From: Plectosphaerella cucumerina
Lineage: Eukaryota > Ascomycota > Sordariomycetes > Glomerellales > Plectosphaerellaceae
Reading direction: 5' to 3'
Length of the DNA: 64,000 bases
Assembly: GCA_020746995.1 (NCBI GenBank)
Contig: JAGPXD010000003.1
Coordinates: 2,480,001 to 2,544,000 of the forward strand
Translations under genes and position numbers: made by a program
Part shown: in pieces, positions 25,204 through 36,597 of the stretch
Layout of the letters: the number at the start of each line of letters is the position of its first letter
Numbering within the stretch: the first letter of the stretch is position 1
The notes under the pieces: generated by a model
What the model saw: only the letters and a program-made list of their open reading frames with translations
Database searches by the model: none
Told to the model about the DNA's origin: nothing

Positions 25204-26351
25204 GGTGGTGGTAAGTAGATTAGACCATACAGGGCCTTGTTTGTAACGATGACACCCTTGATGGCCCAAGGCCGATGCGGGCCGTTGGGCTGCAGCGGTG
25301 ATCGATCCAGCGTGCCCTCTCGGCGCTGGTCCCAGTAGCGCCACGGACATGCTGCTGCCCGCCACTGGCTTGTGTTGAAACGGTGCACGTGAAAGCAGTG
25401 ATGGGGAAATCAAGAATGATGCCAAGGCCTGACTGCGTGTATCCTCCCGCCTTGTCGGGAATGAAGGTGTGGCTACGTCATTTTACCGTGATTCAGGGGA
25501 GGGGGACCCCTTTGCTCCTTCCACGTCCTAGCGCTGTCTGTTGCTGGATCACATGGTCACTTTCGTTCCAGTAGGGACGCTGGAGGAAGCTGCGCCTCAC
25601 TGGCAGTCGCCAGTCGGTGAGGACACAGCAATGACAGGACGCTAGTCACAGTGAGTGATAAGATTAAGGGCCGGAATTGCAGTGTTCCCAGTTTGGGCCA
25701 GCTTCGTGTTTCCCCCCCTTTTTCACTGGGCCGCCCCTGCCATTTCAAGTTTCCCTTCGGTTGACGGTCGTCGGTCACGGTCCATCAGCCCACGACCCCT
25801 CGTGTCCGAGTCCAGTGTCCACCGCCCGCATTTCCGCCCTCTTCACAAAATTAAAAATCCCACTTCCACGACCAGCATCCTCCCGCTTCCACCTTATCTG
25901 TCCATTATCGCCAGACCCTAGAAAGAGAGCCCCCCCGGACCGCCCTCTCAACCCCTCCACGAGTGTCATCCCCGCTTGTGCAACGCGACTCGACACCCTG
26001 ATCTCATCGCCACGTCGCCACTCCCATCATCAGCTTTGCGTCGCGCGCGCAGCTACGCATAAAGCTCCCGACGAACCTTGTCCTGCTGAGGTCCCTCGGG
26101 CAACGCGACAGCATCCTTCTCGTCCACCGAGAAGCGCGGCCCTTCATCCGTCACGCGACCTCTTGACGGATCTAGTTGCCTCATTCAACACCGAGACCCG
26201 AGCGCACGCACCATCCCGCTTTGCATGTGCCACGGTCCAGACCGAACCAGACGAACTTCAGGGACCACCGCCGTTGCTCCCACCTCATATCACTCCCGCA
26301 GACCGCCCCTCTCCTCGCTTGCCGTTCCGCCGGCCCCTTCCCTCCGTCGCC
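25204..26351. promoter_or_regulatory. Promoter and long CT-rich leader of choline kinase gene
   Basis: About 1.15 kb without a separate gene. The part from about 25,840 to 26,350 is C-rich and pyrimidine-rich on the plus strand, typical of fungal 5' leaders. The frame of the downstream gene stays open upstream for about 225 codons but contains no ATG before 26352. Confidence 0.45.
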
Positions 26352-28883
26352 ATGTCTGACTCTCCTTCCCTCAACGCGAACGGCCAGCCTCTCAAGTCTG
26401 CTCTCAAGACCGAGGATGAGAACGACAGGTCTTGCTCGCAGTTCACCAAAGGTTTGTGTGATTTGGATCATATCGCGCGGCTCGCTTGCTGTTTTCGTTC
26501 CTGTCGTTTGTTTCTGGGCATGTTTGAGTGCGATTCTTCCGTTTGGCGTGTTTGTCTGTGTGCTGTCAGCGTCGCGAAATCACCACTTGCCTTGTCTAGC
26601 AACACTCGCTAACATTGCGCGCAGTTGTGCAAATCGCCGAACCTGAGCTTGAGCTAGCGCCTGCCCCAGAGCAGCAGCAACCCGGCGACTTGCCCTCTCC
26701 CAAACGCCGTTTTCCCGCCAACATTGCCAAAAGGCTGAGCGGGCGTCCTCACTTGCCTTCCACCACTTCCTCTCAAAGCTCCCTTTCCGCACTGGCCACT
26801 CCCGAGGTTGTCCAGTCGCCAGACGCCATGGAGGAAACCGGAGAATCCAGTGACGCGCCCCACCGAAAGCAGCAGTATGTGAGCCAGAAGCTACTTTCGC
26901 AGGTTTCGGACTGGTTGGAGCATGAGCGTCGGAGGAAGCATGCTCGTGAGTCCCGCACTGGCCATCACACTTTCTCCCGCCGCAAGCGCCACGACAAGCA
27001 TGATGGAGAGAGCGAGGAGGCTCCCGGCCCGCGTGCTCGCACTGACTCGATCGACTCCAACTCGAGCGAGATGGCCCTCGACAAGCTGCAGCGCATCATC
27101 GAGGACAACATGAGTGCTTTGGGGCTCGACTCCGTTCCCCACCTCGGCCCCAAGCTCGGACGGCCATCTCTTCATCGCCACAAGAAGTCGGGCTCGCGGA
27201 GCTTCCTGCAACGCAATGCGAGCTCAGACACCGACTACGTCGACGGAGACGCCATGGTGCCGAGCTGCGATGTTGTACTCGACAACACCAAGACGATGAG
27301 CTACAGCAGTGGCAAGAGCACCGAAAACCTCGCCGCCACCGGCAAGGCCGAAAGCAAGGAGCGAGATGCTTGGTCCATCTTCCGTAACGAAATCATCCGC
27401 TTGACACACACACTGCGTATCAAGGGCTGGCGTCAGGTCCCGCTCGAGGGTGGCGACAGGATCTCGGTGCAGAGACTTAGCGGAGCACTCACCAATGCTG
27501 TCTACGTCGTCACCCCGCCCGACGACCTGGAGAAGGTGCATGGAAAGAAGCTTCCCAGCAAGCTTCTGCTGCGCATCTATGGCCCCAATGTGGAGCAGCT
27601 TATCGATCGCGACGTTGAACTTGGCGTCCTCAAGAGACTGGCTCGCAAGAAGATTGGCCCGAGACTTCTGGGTACTTTCCGAAACGGACGGTTCGAAGAG
27701 TACTTCAACTCGACTACCTTGACCGCGGAAAACCTGCGGGAGCCCGAGACGTTCAAGTCCATTGCCAAGCGCATGAGGGAGCTCCACGACGGCGTCGAGG
27801 TCTTGGACCACGAGAGGGAGGCTGGGCCCAGCGTCTGGTGCAACTGGGACAAGTGGGTCGACACTGTCGAGAAGAACGTCCTCATGCTGGATGAGGAGAC
27901 GCGAAACAAGGCTAATGGACGTGCTCGTGATGCCATCTTCTGCGGTGAAGGATTCGTCTGCGGTGCCGAGTGGCCTGTGTTCAAGGCCATGGTCGAGAAA
28001 TACCGTGCCCACCTTGAGTCCATCTACAGGTCCAAGAAGGAGCTCAACGGCCGAATGGTGTTTGCCCACAACGATGTAAGAAGTCACTCATCTGGCACCT
28101 CTGAGCGAGGGCTGCTGCTGGGTTTTAAACTGACGTGCGCCACTTGTCCAGACCCAATACGGCAACATCCTTCGTGTGCGTCCCGACGACTCAAAGTCTC
28201 CGCTGCTGCAGCCGGCAAATGAACACAAGCAGCTGGTGGTCATCGATTTCGAGTATGCAGCCCCCAACGTGCCGGGCCAGGAGTTCGCCAATCACTTCAC
28301 CGAATGGGCCTACAACTACCATGACGCCATCGCGCCATATGCGTGCCGTGCCGAGCTCTACCCCCCGCCGGACGTCCAGCGTCGCTTCATCAAAGCCTAC
28401 GTCGAGCACCGCCCAAAGTTTCCGCACCGCGGCTCCACACCGCGCATGTCTCCCCTCGACACCCCCACGGGCGGTGTCACCCCGGCGTTCGGGGCCGCCA
28501 GCTCGTCCAGCTCTATCGTCGACTTCATGCTGGACGCCCGCGTGCCTTCCGGCCAGTGGACCGAGTCGGAGCGCCAGCGCGAGGAGCAGACGGACAAGGT
28601 CGTCACCGAGCTCATCGAGGAGACGAGGCTGTGGCGGCCCGCCAACAGCGCCATGTGGGTTGCCTGGGGCATCGTGCAGGCCAAGCTGCCGGGAGGCGAC
28701 GACGGCGAGGCGGAGAGCGACAAGTCCGAGGGCGAGGGCGAGGAGGACGAGGAGTTTGACTACCTCAGGTACACACAGGACCGCGCGCTCTTCTTCTGGG
28801 GCGACTGTGTGCGCATGGGCTTCATCAAGGCGGAGGACCTCCCGGAGGACATCAGGGGGAGGATCAAGGTTGTAGACCGATAG
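26352..28883 (+). CDS. Choline/ethanolamine kinase
   Basis: ATP-dependent phosphorylation of choline (and possibly ethanolamine), the first step of the CDP-choline route to phosphatidylcholine; cytoplasmic. Exons 26352-26451, 26625-28075 and 28152-28883 (introns 173 and 76 nt) encode 760 residues. The first 320 or so residues are low-complexity, Ser/His/Lys-rich and probably regulatory. The kinase domain starts near LTHTLRIKGWRQVPL and has the Rossmann-like strand LLLRIYGPNVEQLIDR. Brenner's motif HND-TQYGNIL is split exactly between Asp517 and Thr518 by the last intron. The choline kinase motif VIDFEYAAPNVPGQEFANHF is complete. The C-terminus has a Ser-rich loop and an acidic patch. The gene is long compared with animal enzymes but usual for filamentous fungi. 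Its stop lies only 54 bp from the stop of the convergent MoaE gene. Confidence 0.92.
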
Positions 28884-28937
28884 ATGGCACGAGAAACATA
28901 GCATGCCGGCCGTTTGAATTCATCCTTGCCCAGGGGC

Positions 28938-29561
28938 TTATGGTGCTTGCTGTCCCTCGCCGTCCACCCGCACTCCCGCCTGTCCATCCCTGTTGGCCCT
29001 CCAGACGCCCTCACCTCCATGAAACTCCTCCAGCTTCCACACTTCCACCTTATCCTTAACCTCCTCCAGCGCCTCCTCTCCCGCCCGCCACCCCTCAGCC
29101 CTATGCGCCGACGCCACCGCGATCAAAATACTCTCCTCCCCCACGGGAACAACACCGAGCCGATGAATGATCGCCACCCCCACCACCCCAGGGTTCGTCC
29201 CCGCCTTTGCCGGCGCACAGCACTTTGCCCTCGTCGTATCCTTCTCCTCGTCGTGACCTTTTCCATTATGCCGCGCCATCACCCCCTCGGCGACGGAAAG
29301 CATCGTCCGCAAAGCCCGCGGCACGTATGCGCTGTACTGCAGCTCCTTGACCGCGCGGCCATCAAAGTTGTCCCGCGTCGTGCCGGCGAAAAGGACCAGT
29401 GCACCGGCCCGAGGGGAACGGACGAGGTCGAGAGCTGCTGAGGGGGAGAGGGTGTCGTATGTGAGGGAGACGTGGCATCCGGGCGATGTCAGGGTCCAGG
29501 GGCCTCGATCTGAGGAGTCATCCTGGGTGGGGTGAGGCTTTGGGTCTTCGACGGAGGCCAT
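28938..29561 (-). CDS. Molybdopterin synthase catalytic subunit (MoaE/MOCS2B)
   Basis: Intron-free frame of 207 residues from the ATG at 29561. MoaE converts cyclic pyranopterin monophosphate to molybdopterin together with the thiocarboxylated small subunit MoaD. Visible signatures are LFAGTTRDNFDGRAVKELQY, the HRLGVVPVGEESILIAVASA strand-turn-strand and HRAEGWRAGEEALEEVKDKV followed by VWKLEEF, where the active-site lysine region lies. A lineage insert rich in Lys, Glu and Asp sits at about residues 98-115. The MoaD partner is not in this window. The gene serves molybdoenzymes such as nitrate reductase (Aspergillus nidulans cnxH is the counterpart). Convergent with choline kinase, so the two mRNAs probably overlap at their 3' ends. 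Confidence 0.9.
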   Translation of the reverse strand: MASVEDPKPHPTQDDSSDRGPWTLTSPGCHVSLTYDTLSPSAALDLVRSPRAGALVLFAGTTRDNFDGRAVKELQYSAYVPRALRTMLSVAEGVMARHNGKGHDEEKDTTRAKCCAPAKAGTNPGVVGVAIIHRLGVVPVGEESILIAVASAHRAEGWRAGEEALEEVKDKVEVWKLEEFHGGEGVWRANRDGQAGVRVDGEGQQAP

Positions 29562-29977
29562 GGTTTCGGCTGGTGAGGTGATCTAAGTTCTTGCAGGCTT
29601 GTAACTGTATTTGAGAGGTGATTTGGATGTGAGACGGAAAATGACATTCAGATGATGAGAGAGGGGAGAGATGGAGGAGTGATGAATGTTGGAGATAAGG
29701 TCAGCCCGTTTACCACTGAAATGCCTCACCGAGTCACCGATGCACGGACCATCAACTTGATATTCCGAAAGCCCCCCTTTTCTTCAAAACTTTGGAAGCA
29801 GATCACAATGCTTGTAGACAGTCACGGCACGCATGTTCTTCAGGAGATCATTGCTCATCTACTATTGGGCGACCATAGCCACTGCTGTCTATCTTTCCCT
29901 GAGAGCCAAACTCCACGGCTCGGAGCACCAGCTATCCGGAACAACACCAAAAGCTGCCTCACTCGCGGCAAAGCCAT
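29562..29977. other. Intergenic region MoaE promoter / Arb2-gene 3' end
   Basis: 416 bp on the 5' side of the MoaE gene and the 3' side of the next minus-strand gene. Relatively AT-rich compared with the flanks. No motif was recognised. Confidence 0.4.
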
Positions 29978-32900
29978 TTACGCCAAGTTGAAGGTGCCGT
30001 CCTCCTGTTCGACGATGCCGTCCTCTCGATCCTGAAGAGCGGCCTCAATCGCCTCGAGCTCCCTGGGATCCATCACAGAGCCCAGGTTATTGAAGCGCTC
30101 CATCGCCACATCCAAGTTTGCCCGTATCTCAGGGGTAAAGTCGTCTTCCTCGCCCTCCTTGGGAGGGGCAAAGAAGGTATATCCTAGGCCGGCGGGATTG
30201 TCGGTTCCTGCATAGATATCCTTGGCTCCATTTGAGCCTGCCGAAGGAGAACCTCCTGCCATCTCGACGCTGACGCCGACGGAAGCCTGTGGCACGTCCT
30301 GGGCTTGACGCTGAAGCAGAGGGGGGGCGCTGACAGCACTGAAAGCTGCATCGGAATCGCCACTATCAGATGCACCGCAGGTTTCAGAGGCTGGAACGCT
30401 GGCAGCATTTGCGCCGTGGAGGTACAGTGGATGCTCGGGGGTCTCCGCACGGGAGTACGAGATCGTTGGAGTCGAAGCCTTTGGATGATCCAGGGCAGAC
30501 GTGGCGGCCTCCAGAGAACCGGAGGTGGATGATGCGGGGGGAGTAGCTGCACTGATGGTTCCGGTAGATCCTTTGAGCTCGGTAGCGGCGACGACAGGGG
30601 CGGTAGCGATCGGGGAATTGACAGCGGGAGCAGCAATAGAAGCAGCCGCGGGTACCTTGGAAAGGGGCGCAGCGTTCTCCGAGTCGGATTCTTCGCAGAT
30701 GAAGTTCAACTTCTTGACATCGGCATCGACCACGGTCTTGTGCTCAGCCTTGGCGTCCTGTGGATTGTGGCCGATGTTGTGGGCGGTTTTGCCAGATTCC
30801 GACGTGATGTCCTTGGCAATTTGCTTGCCTTTGGCTTCCGTGCTGATCTTGTTGGCATTCTGTCCTGGCGCGGCCTCAACCTTGACTGAGACAGCGGTGA
30901 CCTTGCCCGGAGCCGTGGCAGCAGGAGCTTTGACAGGAGCGTCAGCAACGGGGGCCTTGGCCGGAGCCGCAGCGGCTTGAGCCTTCACAGGAGCCGCGGC
31001 AGGAGTGACATTAGCCTTGGTGGATCCCTGAGGGGCAGAGGTTCCGTGATCATTCTCCTTGAGTCTCTTGCTGGCAGTGCCGACGACTGTCTCCTTGTCT
31101 TCGCTTCCCATGGGCCGCTTCAAAACACTGAGGCCCTTCTCATGGTTGTCAACCCGTGGATCTCTCTGAATGGCAGGCTTCTCGGCTCCTGCGGGCTTCT
31201 TGACTTCCGCGGGCTTTCCAGCGGCTACAGGCTTTCCAACAGCAGACTTTGGATCCTGAGGAGCACTCTTGGATTGGCTCGCCGGATCAGGACCAGGAGT
31301 GGAAAGAGCAGGCGGGGCACTGGCTTTGCTCTTCTGGCCTGTATCCGTGCCTCTGGGAGTCGTGGAAGAAGTTTGACGAGACCTGTTTGCCGACGAGCTG
31401 ACTGTGGCTTTGCGTGGGCGTCCCCTCTTGACTTTTGTGAAGTCGTCGTCGCTGTCGTTCTGGACACCAAGTTTACGGCATTCCTCTGGAGTCGCCTCAA
31501 ACTTCTCATCGCCACTGGCCGAGATGACACCAGATGCCTTGGCAACGATACCGGTGACAGGAGCAGTTGCTTCGCGAGGGGTAGTAGTATTCTTCACTGC
31601 CGCAGACTCGCCCGAATTGCTGGCCTTGCCGACAATGGCTGAAACAGCATCGAGGAGGGCCTTGTCGACAGATGTAGTTGCTTTGGTGGGAGAGTGAGCT
31701 GGCTCTGCAGTTAATTCGTCCTTCTCGCTGATGAACTCGGAGACAGTTGACTTGTCGTAGGTATCTTCCACATCGTTGGATTCGTCATATGTGTCGAACG
31801 ATTTCTTGGCAGTGTTTTTGCCCTTCTTCTTCTTGGACTTCTTCTTCGGGCCTTCAGTTCCACTGCTGGGGGGGAAAGTCGGTGCAGGGACAGGTTCATC
31901 CCACACGGCGGGTTCCTGCTCCTCGGTGTAGGTGACGACAACCTTGGGGTGGGTGTAGCTTGCGACTTTGGGGACGCGGGCTACGTCCTGAATCCAAGAC
32001 AGAATGGGTTCCTTGCCAGTGATGAAGATGAGCTCGATGAGGAACGGGACGCCGGCGCTGTATACAGCGGCGACCTTGTGGTCGACGAAGGTCATTGTGC
32101 ACTTCGGGTTACCCAGGTAGTTTGCGAGGGGCGTGCCGAGGGGGGCGTCCGAAGTGACCCAGGCTCGAGAGCGCTGAAGGTAATGTTAGCCATTAACTCA
32201 AATCACCCTAGAGGGTTTTCTTCCGACTGACCTGGGTACGGAACTTCATGTACTCCTTATTGTTGAGCCTGTCTGTAGACGTCGTACTTCCAAGGGTGGT
32301 CAGGGTGTTGATCTGCTTGCCGACCTTCGACCATCCAGTGTCGTCCATGTACGCCTCCAGCTCATCAGCGCCAATGCCGATGGCGATGAAGTCAAGGCGG
32401 CAGTTCGCTTTGCCATATTGAGGAAGCACTTTGCCGAGAATGTAGTCCATGTGGTCGAAGGGGTCTTCGTTGGACGGAATCCAGTTGCGACTGTCAATCC
32501 GACGACCCTGATGGACCAAGGATGGCAGGCGCAGTTTGGCGTGCGCCCTGACAGTGACAGCACGCTTGTCCTCCGGGTCCCATAGCTTCTGGGCGGCGTT
32601 GGTGATGATGATGCCGGGGGGGCTTGTGTCCTTGGCTGAGATCGATTGCTTCTGCAGAGCCTGGACAATAGAGACCATGGAGCCCATGTTGATGCCACCC
32701 GAGCCACCGGCGATACGGTGGGCCAAGATGCCCAGATCCTGCTCCGTGTCGTTGACGAGGATGACAATGCGCGACTTGGTCTCCAAGTCCTTGCTGATGA
32801 AGATCGGGGTCCTGCCTGGGCCTTTGCAGTCGCCATCGAGGGGAAGGAGCAGTTTTTTGAGACCCGCCTCTTCGAGGCGCTCATGAACGATATCCTCGAC

Positions 32901-33206
32901 GGCTTCTGAACGCGTGAGGAGATCAGTTGGCATATGGAGAACTTATCTCTGATGGCCGGGCAGGAACTTACGGTTCATGTGAAGTCCGCGGCGCTCGTTG
33001 ACTCGGTCGCTTCGATTGATGCGGAACTGGAAAAACTCCTCCGGGTTCTCGAGGCTGCGGATTTCATCCTTGTCGTTGACGAAAAAGCTGTATCTTGTCA
33101 GATGAAGCCGTTCAGCGCAAGTGAGGGCGACCACAAACCCGAGCTTCTCGAGATCAGACTCGAACTCGACGTCCTTGGGAAGACCCTCCCAGCGGCGGCG
33201 GAACAT
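29978..33206 (-). CDS. Arb2-domain protein with long disordered tail
   Basis: Exons 33139-33206, 32972-33087, 32232-32905 and 29978-32173 (introns 51, 66 and 58 nt) encode 1017 residues. The first 380 or so residues resemble the Arb2 fold: MFRRRWEGLPKDVEF, GFFVNDKDEIRSLENPEEFF, NERRGLHMN, KLLLPLDGD and IFISKDLETKSRIVILVNDT. Proteins of this type include fission yeast Arb2 of the Argonaute siRNA chaperone complex, and the domain also occurs in Hda1-type deacetylases. A role in heterochromatin or RNAi is therefore possible but not shown. The remaining 640 or so residues are low-complexity: a Lys cluster (KKKSKKKKGK, a nuclear signal candidate), KRGRPRK resembling an AT-hook, and Ala/Pro/Lys repeats (APVKAPAATAPGK). 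A seryl nucleophile for hydrolase activity is not evident. Confidence 0.75.
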
Positions 33207-33805
33207 GATGGAGACCAGTTGCGCGAGGCGGCGGAAGCTTGATGAGGAGGTTGTTGGTTGATCGAAGGGGAGGTCCTTAAGGGGAGTTGTGAGGGCCAGA
33301 GGCTGTGGGATGGAGCAGGAAAAAGATCAAGGGCCTGGAGGTAGGCGGCAAAATAAATAGGCTTGCCTCGCAAAATTGACCGGGAAGGAGCAAACAGGCA
33401 GGGCCAAACGGAGCAGGAGCGGGTGGGGTGCCTTCCGTGTTTTTCGGGGGTTCCGGTCAACAGTGGTCGGCAGGGGCCGTACGTAGCTGCCGGGCTCCGG
33501 CCCGGGAGGCTTCACTTGAGCACCGCCGGGTTCCGGGGGGCTCTATAGGCCTGCAGGTTATGCCTTGCAGCCCCAGGCACCTGCTTTATCCTGTCTTGGG
33601 TACCTTCACTCCAGACATACTGTCCGGAGGTTTCTTGTTCTTTGTGGGAGAAGTGTTGTACATTGTTGCTTGTCCTCCCAGCCGCAAACCTCGATGGCAG
33701 CAGCAGCATCGATCATCTATGGCGTCAAGCTTGTATCGCAAAGCGTCGTGTTGTACAGCGGCACTACCGTGCCCTTTTCCTGGCCGATCACCATCCTTGT
33801 TCCGT
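33207..33805. promoter_or_regulatory. Promoter region of Arb2-domain gene
   Basis: 599 bp between two minus-strand genes. It holds the promoter of the Arb2 gene and the 3' region of the uS14m gene. No TATA element was recognised. Confidence 0.4.
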
Positions 33806-34350
33806 CTACCAACTGGCCTTCTTCACGCCTGGCAGGTTGCCTGAGACCGCCTGCATCCTGAACATGTACTGTGGCTGCGTGTTAGCTTGTCTGCATCTGC
33901 CTGGTACTGAAGGTCGAAATAGGGCCGTACCCGGGAGAGCTTGAAGTCGCGGAAGACACCCCTGGCCTTGCCAGCCATCGTGCACCTGTTCCTGATCTGT
34001 GTCGATTTTGTGTAGCAGTGCATCTGTGTGAGCTGCAGCTGTGCTTCGGCGCGAACACGGGGAGGGAGAGTCGTGTTGCGAATGAGGTAGCGGAGGGCTT
34101 GCCTGCAGAGGAATAGTTAGTTTCAGTCTTGCCAGGAACAAGAAGAAGGGTTCATCCGGGCGTGCCAGCCATGTCGGGAGGAACACATGCTCGGAAGGCG
34201 GCCAACTCTGCCTTCTTCGCGGTAATGGAATGCTGGATCGTACCTCTCTGTTTCGTACTCAGCAAACACCTTGCGCTTCGTGTGGTCGCGAATGATGTGG
34301 GTGGAAATATGACCACCAAGGTCGAGAGTCTTGGCCCTGAACATTGACAT
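33806..34350 (-). CDS. MRP2: Mitochondrial small-subunit ribosomal protein uS14m
   Basis: Component of the mitochondrial small ribosomal subunit (yeast Mrp2). Exons 34244-34350, 33931-34102 and 33806-33868 (introns 141 and 62 nt) give 113 residues, close to the yeast length of 115. Conserved blocks are visible: RDHTKRKVFAEYE, QALRYLIRNTTLPPRVRAEA, TQIRNRCTMAGKARGVFRDF and the C-terminal FRMQAVSGNLPGVKKASW, whose final KASW is the universal S14 ending. As in other mitochondrial S14 proteins the zinc-binding CxxC pair is absent. The ATG at 34350 is chosen because it gives MSMFRAKTLDLG; a longer in-frame reading up to 34389 lacks similarity. Confidence 0.95.
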
Positions 34351-35455
34351 CTTGAAGCTTGCCTGGGTTGGTGATTGGGAATGCGACAAACCGATAGGAT
34401 CTTGCGACAGCTATCGTCGTTCGATCCAGACGCGGTTGACGTCGGGAAATTTTGGGTCGCTCACGTGACTCTCCGGTGTGTCGGTGTGATCTCGGTCAAT
34501 GTCGGTCAACCCCCTTTTCGGTGCGCTGCCGACGGAGCTGCATTTTGACATCTCCATGGATCCATTTCTTGTCACACTACTCACTTGAATCCTTCAGACG
34601 TAGAAAAATTCTCAATCAATTACCACAGATTTTGTTATCTTGGGTCTCTCTGTGATCTCTGTCGACACAACCGCTCCAAGACGACGGACTACTGACATGG
34701 ACACAACAAAATGGAATCCATGACAAACATTTGTCCCATCAGCTGGAAAGCGTGGCGCTTTGGACAGCAATGATGTTTGCCTTGGCCCATCAACACCTCT
34801 CGTCGTCGGTTGACTACATGAAAGGTCAAGACAGGGTGTCTGATTGCTAGCGCGGGAACAATGTGATGGCTTCACATTATGCTACCAACCGAGCGACAAA
34901 CTCCGTCCGCCACCCCCGCTTTCCTCGTGATCGACAGCGTCCCAGATCTTTGATGCTGTCGCATAATCGAAATACTCAAGAAAAGCTTCCAATGCATCCT
35001 CGGGTGTAATTGGTACGATGCTTTCCCTGCAGCTGGCTTGCCAGCCTCGTCTTTCATGCTGTGCCGTCCAGTGTCATTCGCTCTGATTGCGAGGCAGCCA
35101 TGGTGCATTGCGGGAAGGTCACGCAATGGGAGAAATGAGAGGCAAATCTACTCGCTGGGAGTACTTACTTTGTTCCGGGGGGCGAGGTTGCCGCCATCCT
35201 GCCAGGCGAGCCCCCTCTCGACACGCCTGGCCAGCCCGGGGACCCATGGAAGCTCGTGTTGGCGCCTTTGCCCACCGGTTCCAGGGCATCATGGGGGTGC
35301 CGGTTGAGGCGATCTGGGGTTGGAGCTCGGCTAGAGATATCTAACGACCAATGTATATAAATCCGGGCAGAGCTCTCAACTTATTCCACCAGCCAAGCAG
35401 CCTTGGATCAAGCACATCGACAAACTCAAGCAAGCCGCTTGTATCAACAGCCAAC
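34351..35455. promoter_or_regulatory. Divergent intergenic region upstream of secreted-protein gene
   Basis: 1.1 kb between divergent genes. Apart from the core promoter elements listed next to the secreted-protein gene, I see no gene or repeat here. Confidence 0.45.
35346..35363 (+). promoter_or_regulatory. CCAAT and TATA elements before secreted-protein gene
   Basis: A CCAAT motif is followed within a few bases by TATATAAAT, about 95 bp before the ATG at 35456. The spacing fits a strong regulated promoter, typical of secreted proteins rather than housekeeping genes. Confidence 0.6.
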
Positions 35456-36276
35456 ATGCTCTCCAAGATTCTTCTCCCGGCTATGCTGGCCATTTTCTCC
35501 ATCGTGTCTGGTCTTCCCACCGCCGATCCTGTGGACAATGTCGAGCTCTTCAAGCGTGACGATGTCCTCACCGACCGCGATCTGGAGCTTGCCAGTCTGC
35601 ATGGCGTCGATGTTGCCAAGTGCAAGTTCTCACCCCCTCTCAGAGCATGCCGTCAGTCACTAAGAGGTCTCCTGCAGCTTTCAAGCACGCTGTCATCAGG
35701 CGCGACAATGGCGACGACATCACCATCTGGGTCCACCGAAGCTTCGTCGAGGAGCGCGACCCCAGCCTTAGCGGGCCCTTGACTGAGCGTCAGGTTCGTC
35801 CGTGGGACAAATTCAGGCCTTCTACCTACCCCTGGTCCCCCCGGCTTTCGTGCACATATTACACCCATGTCGACAAGACGAACTCAACCTCGCCCTTGGC
35901 AGACTCGGCCGCATATCTAGCCACCTGGGCAAAAAACACCAATGGCATGTTCGCGGCAGTGTCGTATACAACGCCGCAAGGCGTCATCGTGTGGGACACG
36001 TGGTCCGACTTCGTGGTGGCCGGCACAAACAGCGGCGGTAACGCTGTATTTTCTGTTGGTTTTCCGGGAAGCACCCGAGGCCAGACTGCTGCGGTGTTGA
36101 CCGCCAACATATTCGACCTGGTGGACCATTCGCATACCCACTTCAAACGCAAGTACGGGAGCACCTGGAGGGTCGAAGCAGAAGGCAAGGCAACCTGCTA
36201 TCAGGCTATCGCGTCTCATCAGAATGTACCAGGACTCGCTAGTTGGAGGCTCACCGGGACCAAGGCTGTGGTCTAG
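35456..36276 (+). CDS. Small secreted protein of unknown function
   Basis: Modelled as exons 35456-35621 and 35678-36276 with a GC-AG intron (donor GCAAGT, CACTAAG as branch-site candidate, acceptor CTGCAG), giving 254 residues. Without splicing the frame ends at 35782. Residues 1-19 form a signal peptide (MLSKILLPAMLAIFSIVSG). A Lys-Arg pair in ELFKRDD could be a Kex2 cleavage site. The mature part contains DDITIWVHRSFVEERDPS, TERQVRPWDKF, a Cys in RLSCTYYTHVD and another in GKATCYQA, which could form one disulfide, and DLVDHSHTHFKRKYGSTWRV. I do not recognise a named domain. A weaker GT-AG alternative (35620-35666) also restores the frame. Convergent with the FAD-linked oxidase gene. Confidence 0.7.
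35622..35677 (+). other. Candidate GC-AG intron
   Basis: A 56-nt interval starting GCAAGT and ending CTGCAG joins the signal-peptide exon to the rest of the protein in frame. The +3 to +6 bases AAGT match the consensus of GC donors. Confidence 0.6.
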
Positions 36277-36597
36277 TCAGCATCGCCTCTCAGCCTTCGC
36301 AGATGGACTGCTCTTCCTGACACGACTTCCGGCCCTTAATTGAAGGATAATGGTTTCATTTGGAAACTTCGATTCTACAAGTCATCTTTTCGCCGTCAAC
36401 GCATTGGGCCCTATCCTAGGTAGCCATATCAATTGAACCACTTATATCCTCGTGGGTGCGCATGTCCTGGATCACTGTGGTGAGGCTCTTCCAGATACAT
36501 TCGCTTCAGCCAAAGAGATGACAAGCTTCATGGATTGATGATCTGATAGCTTAGACCGATTCGATACATGTAAACAAGCACCGGTAGCAGACGATCC
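36277..36597. other. Convergent 3' intergenic region
   Basis: 321 bp between the stop codons of the secreted protein and the oxidase. AT-richer than neighbours, with expected 3' untranslated sequences. Nothing else was seen. Confidence 0.4.

Noticed and set aside
24394..25425. 343-codon minus-strand frame
   Set aside because: Antisense to the HAD hydrolase exon 3; Arg-rich shadow translation.
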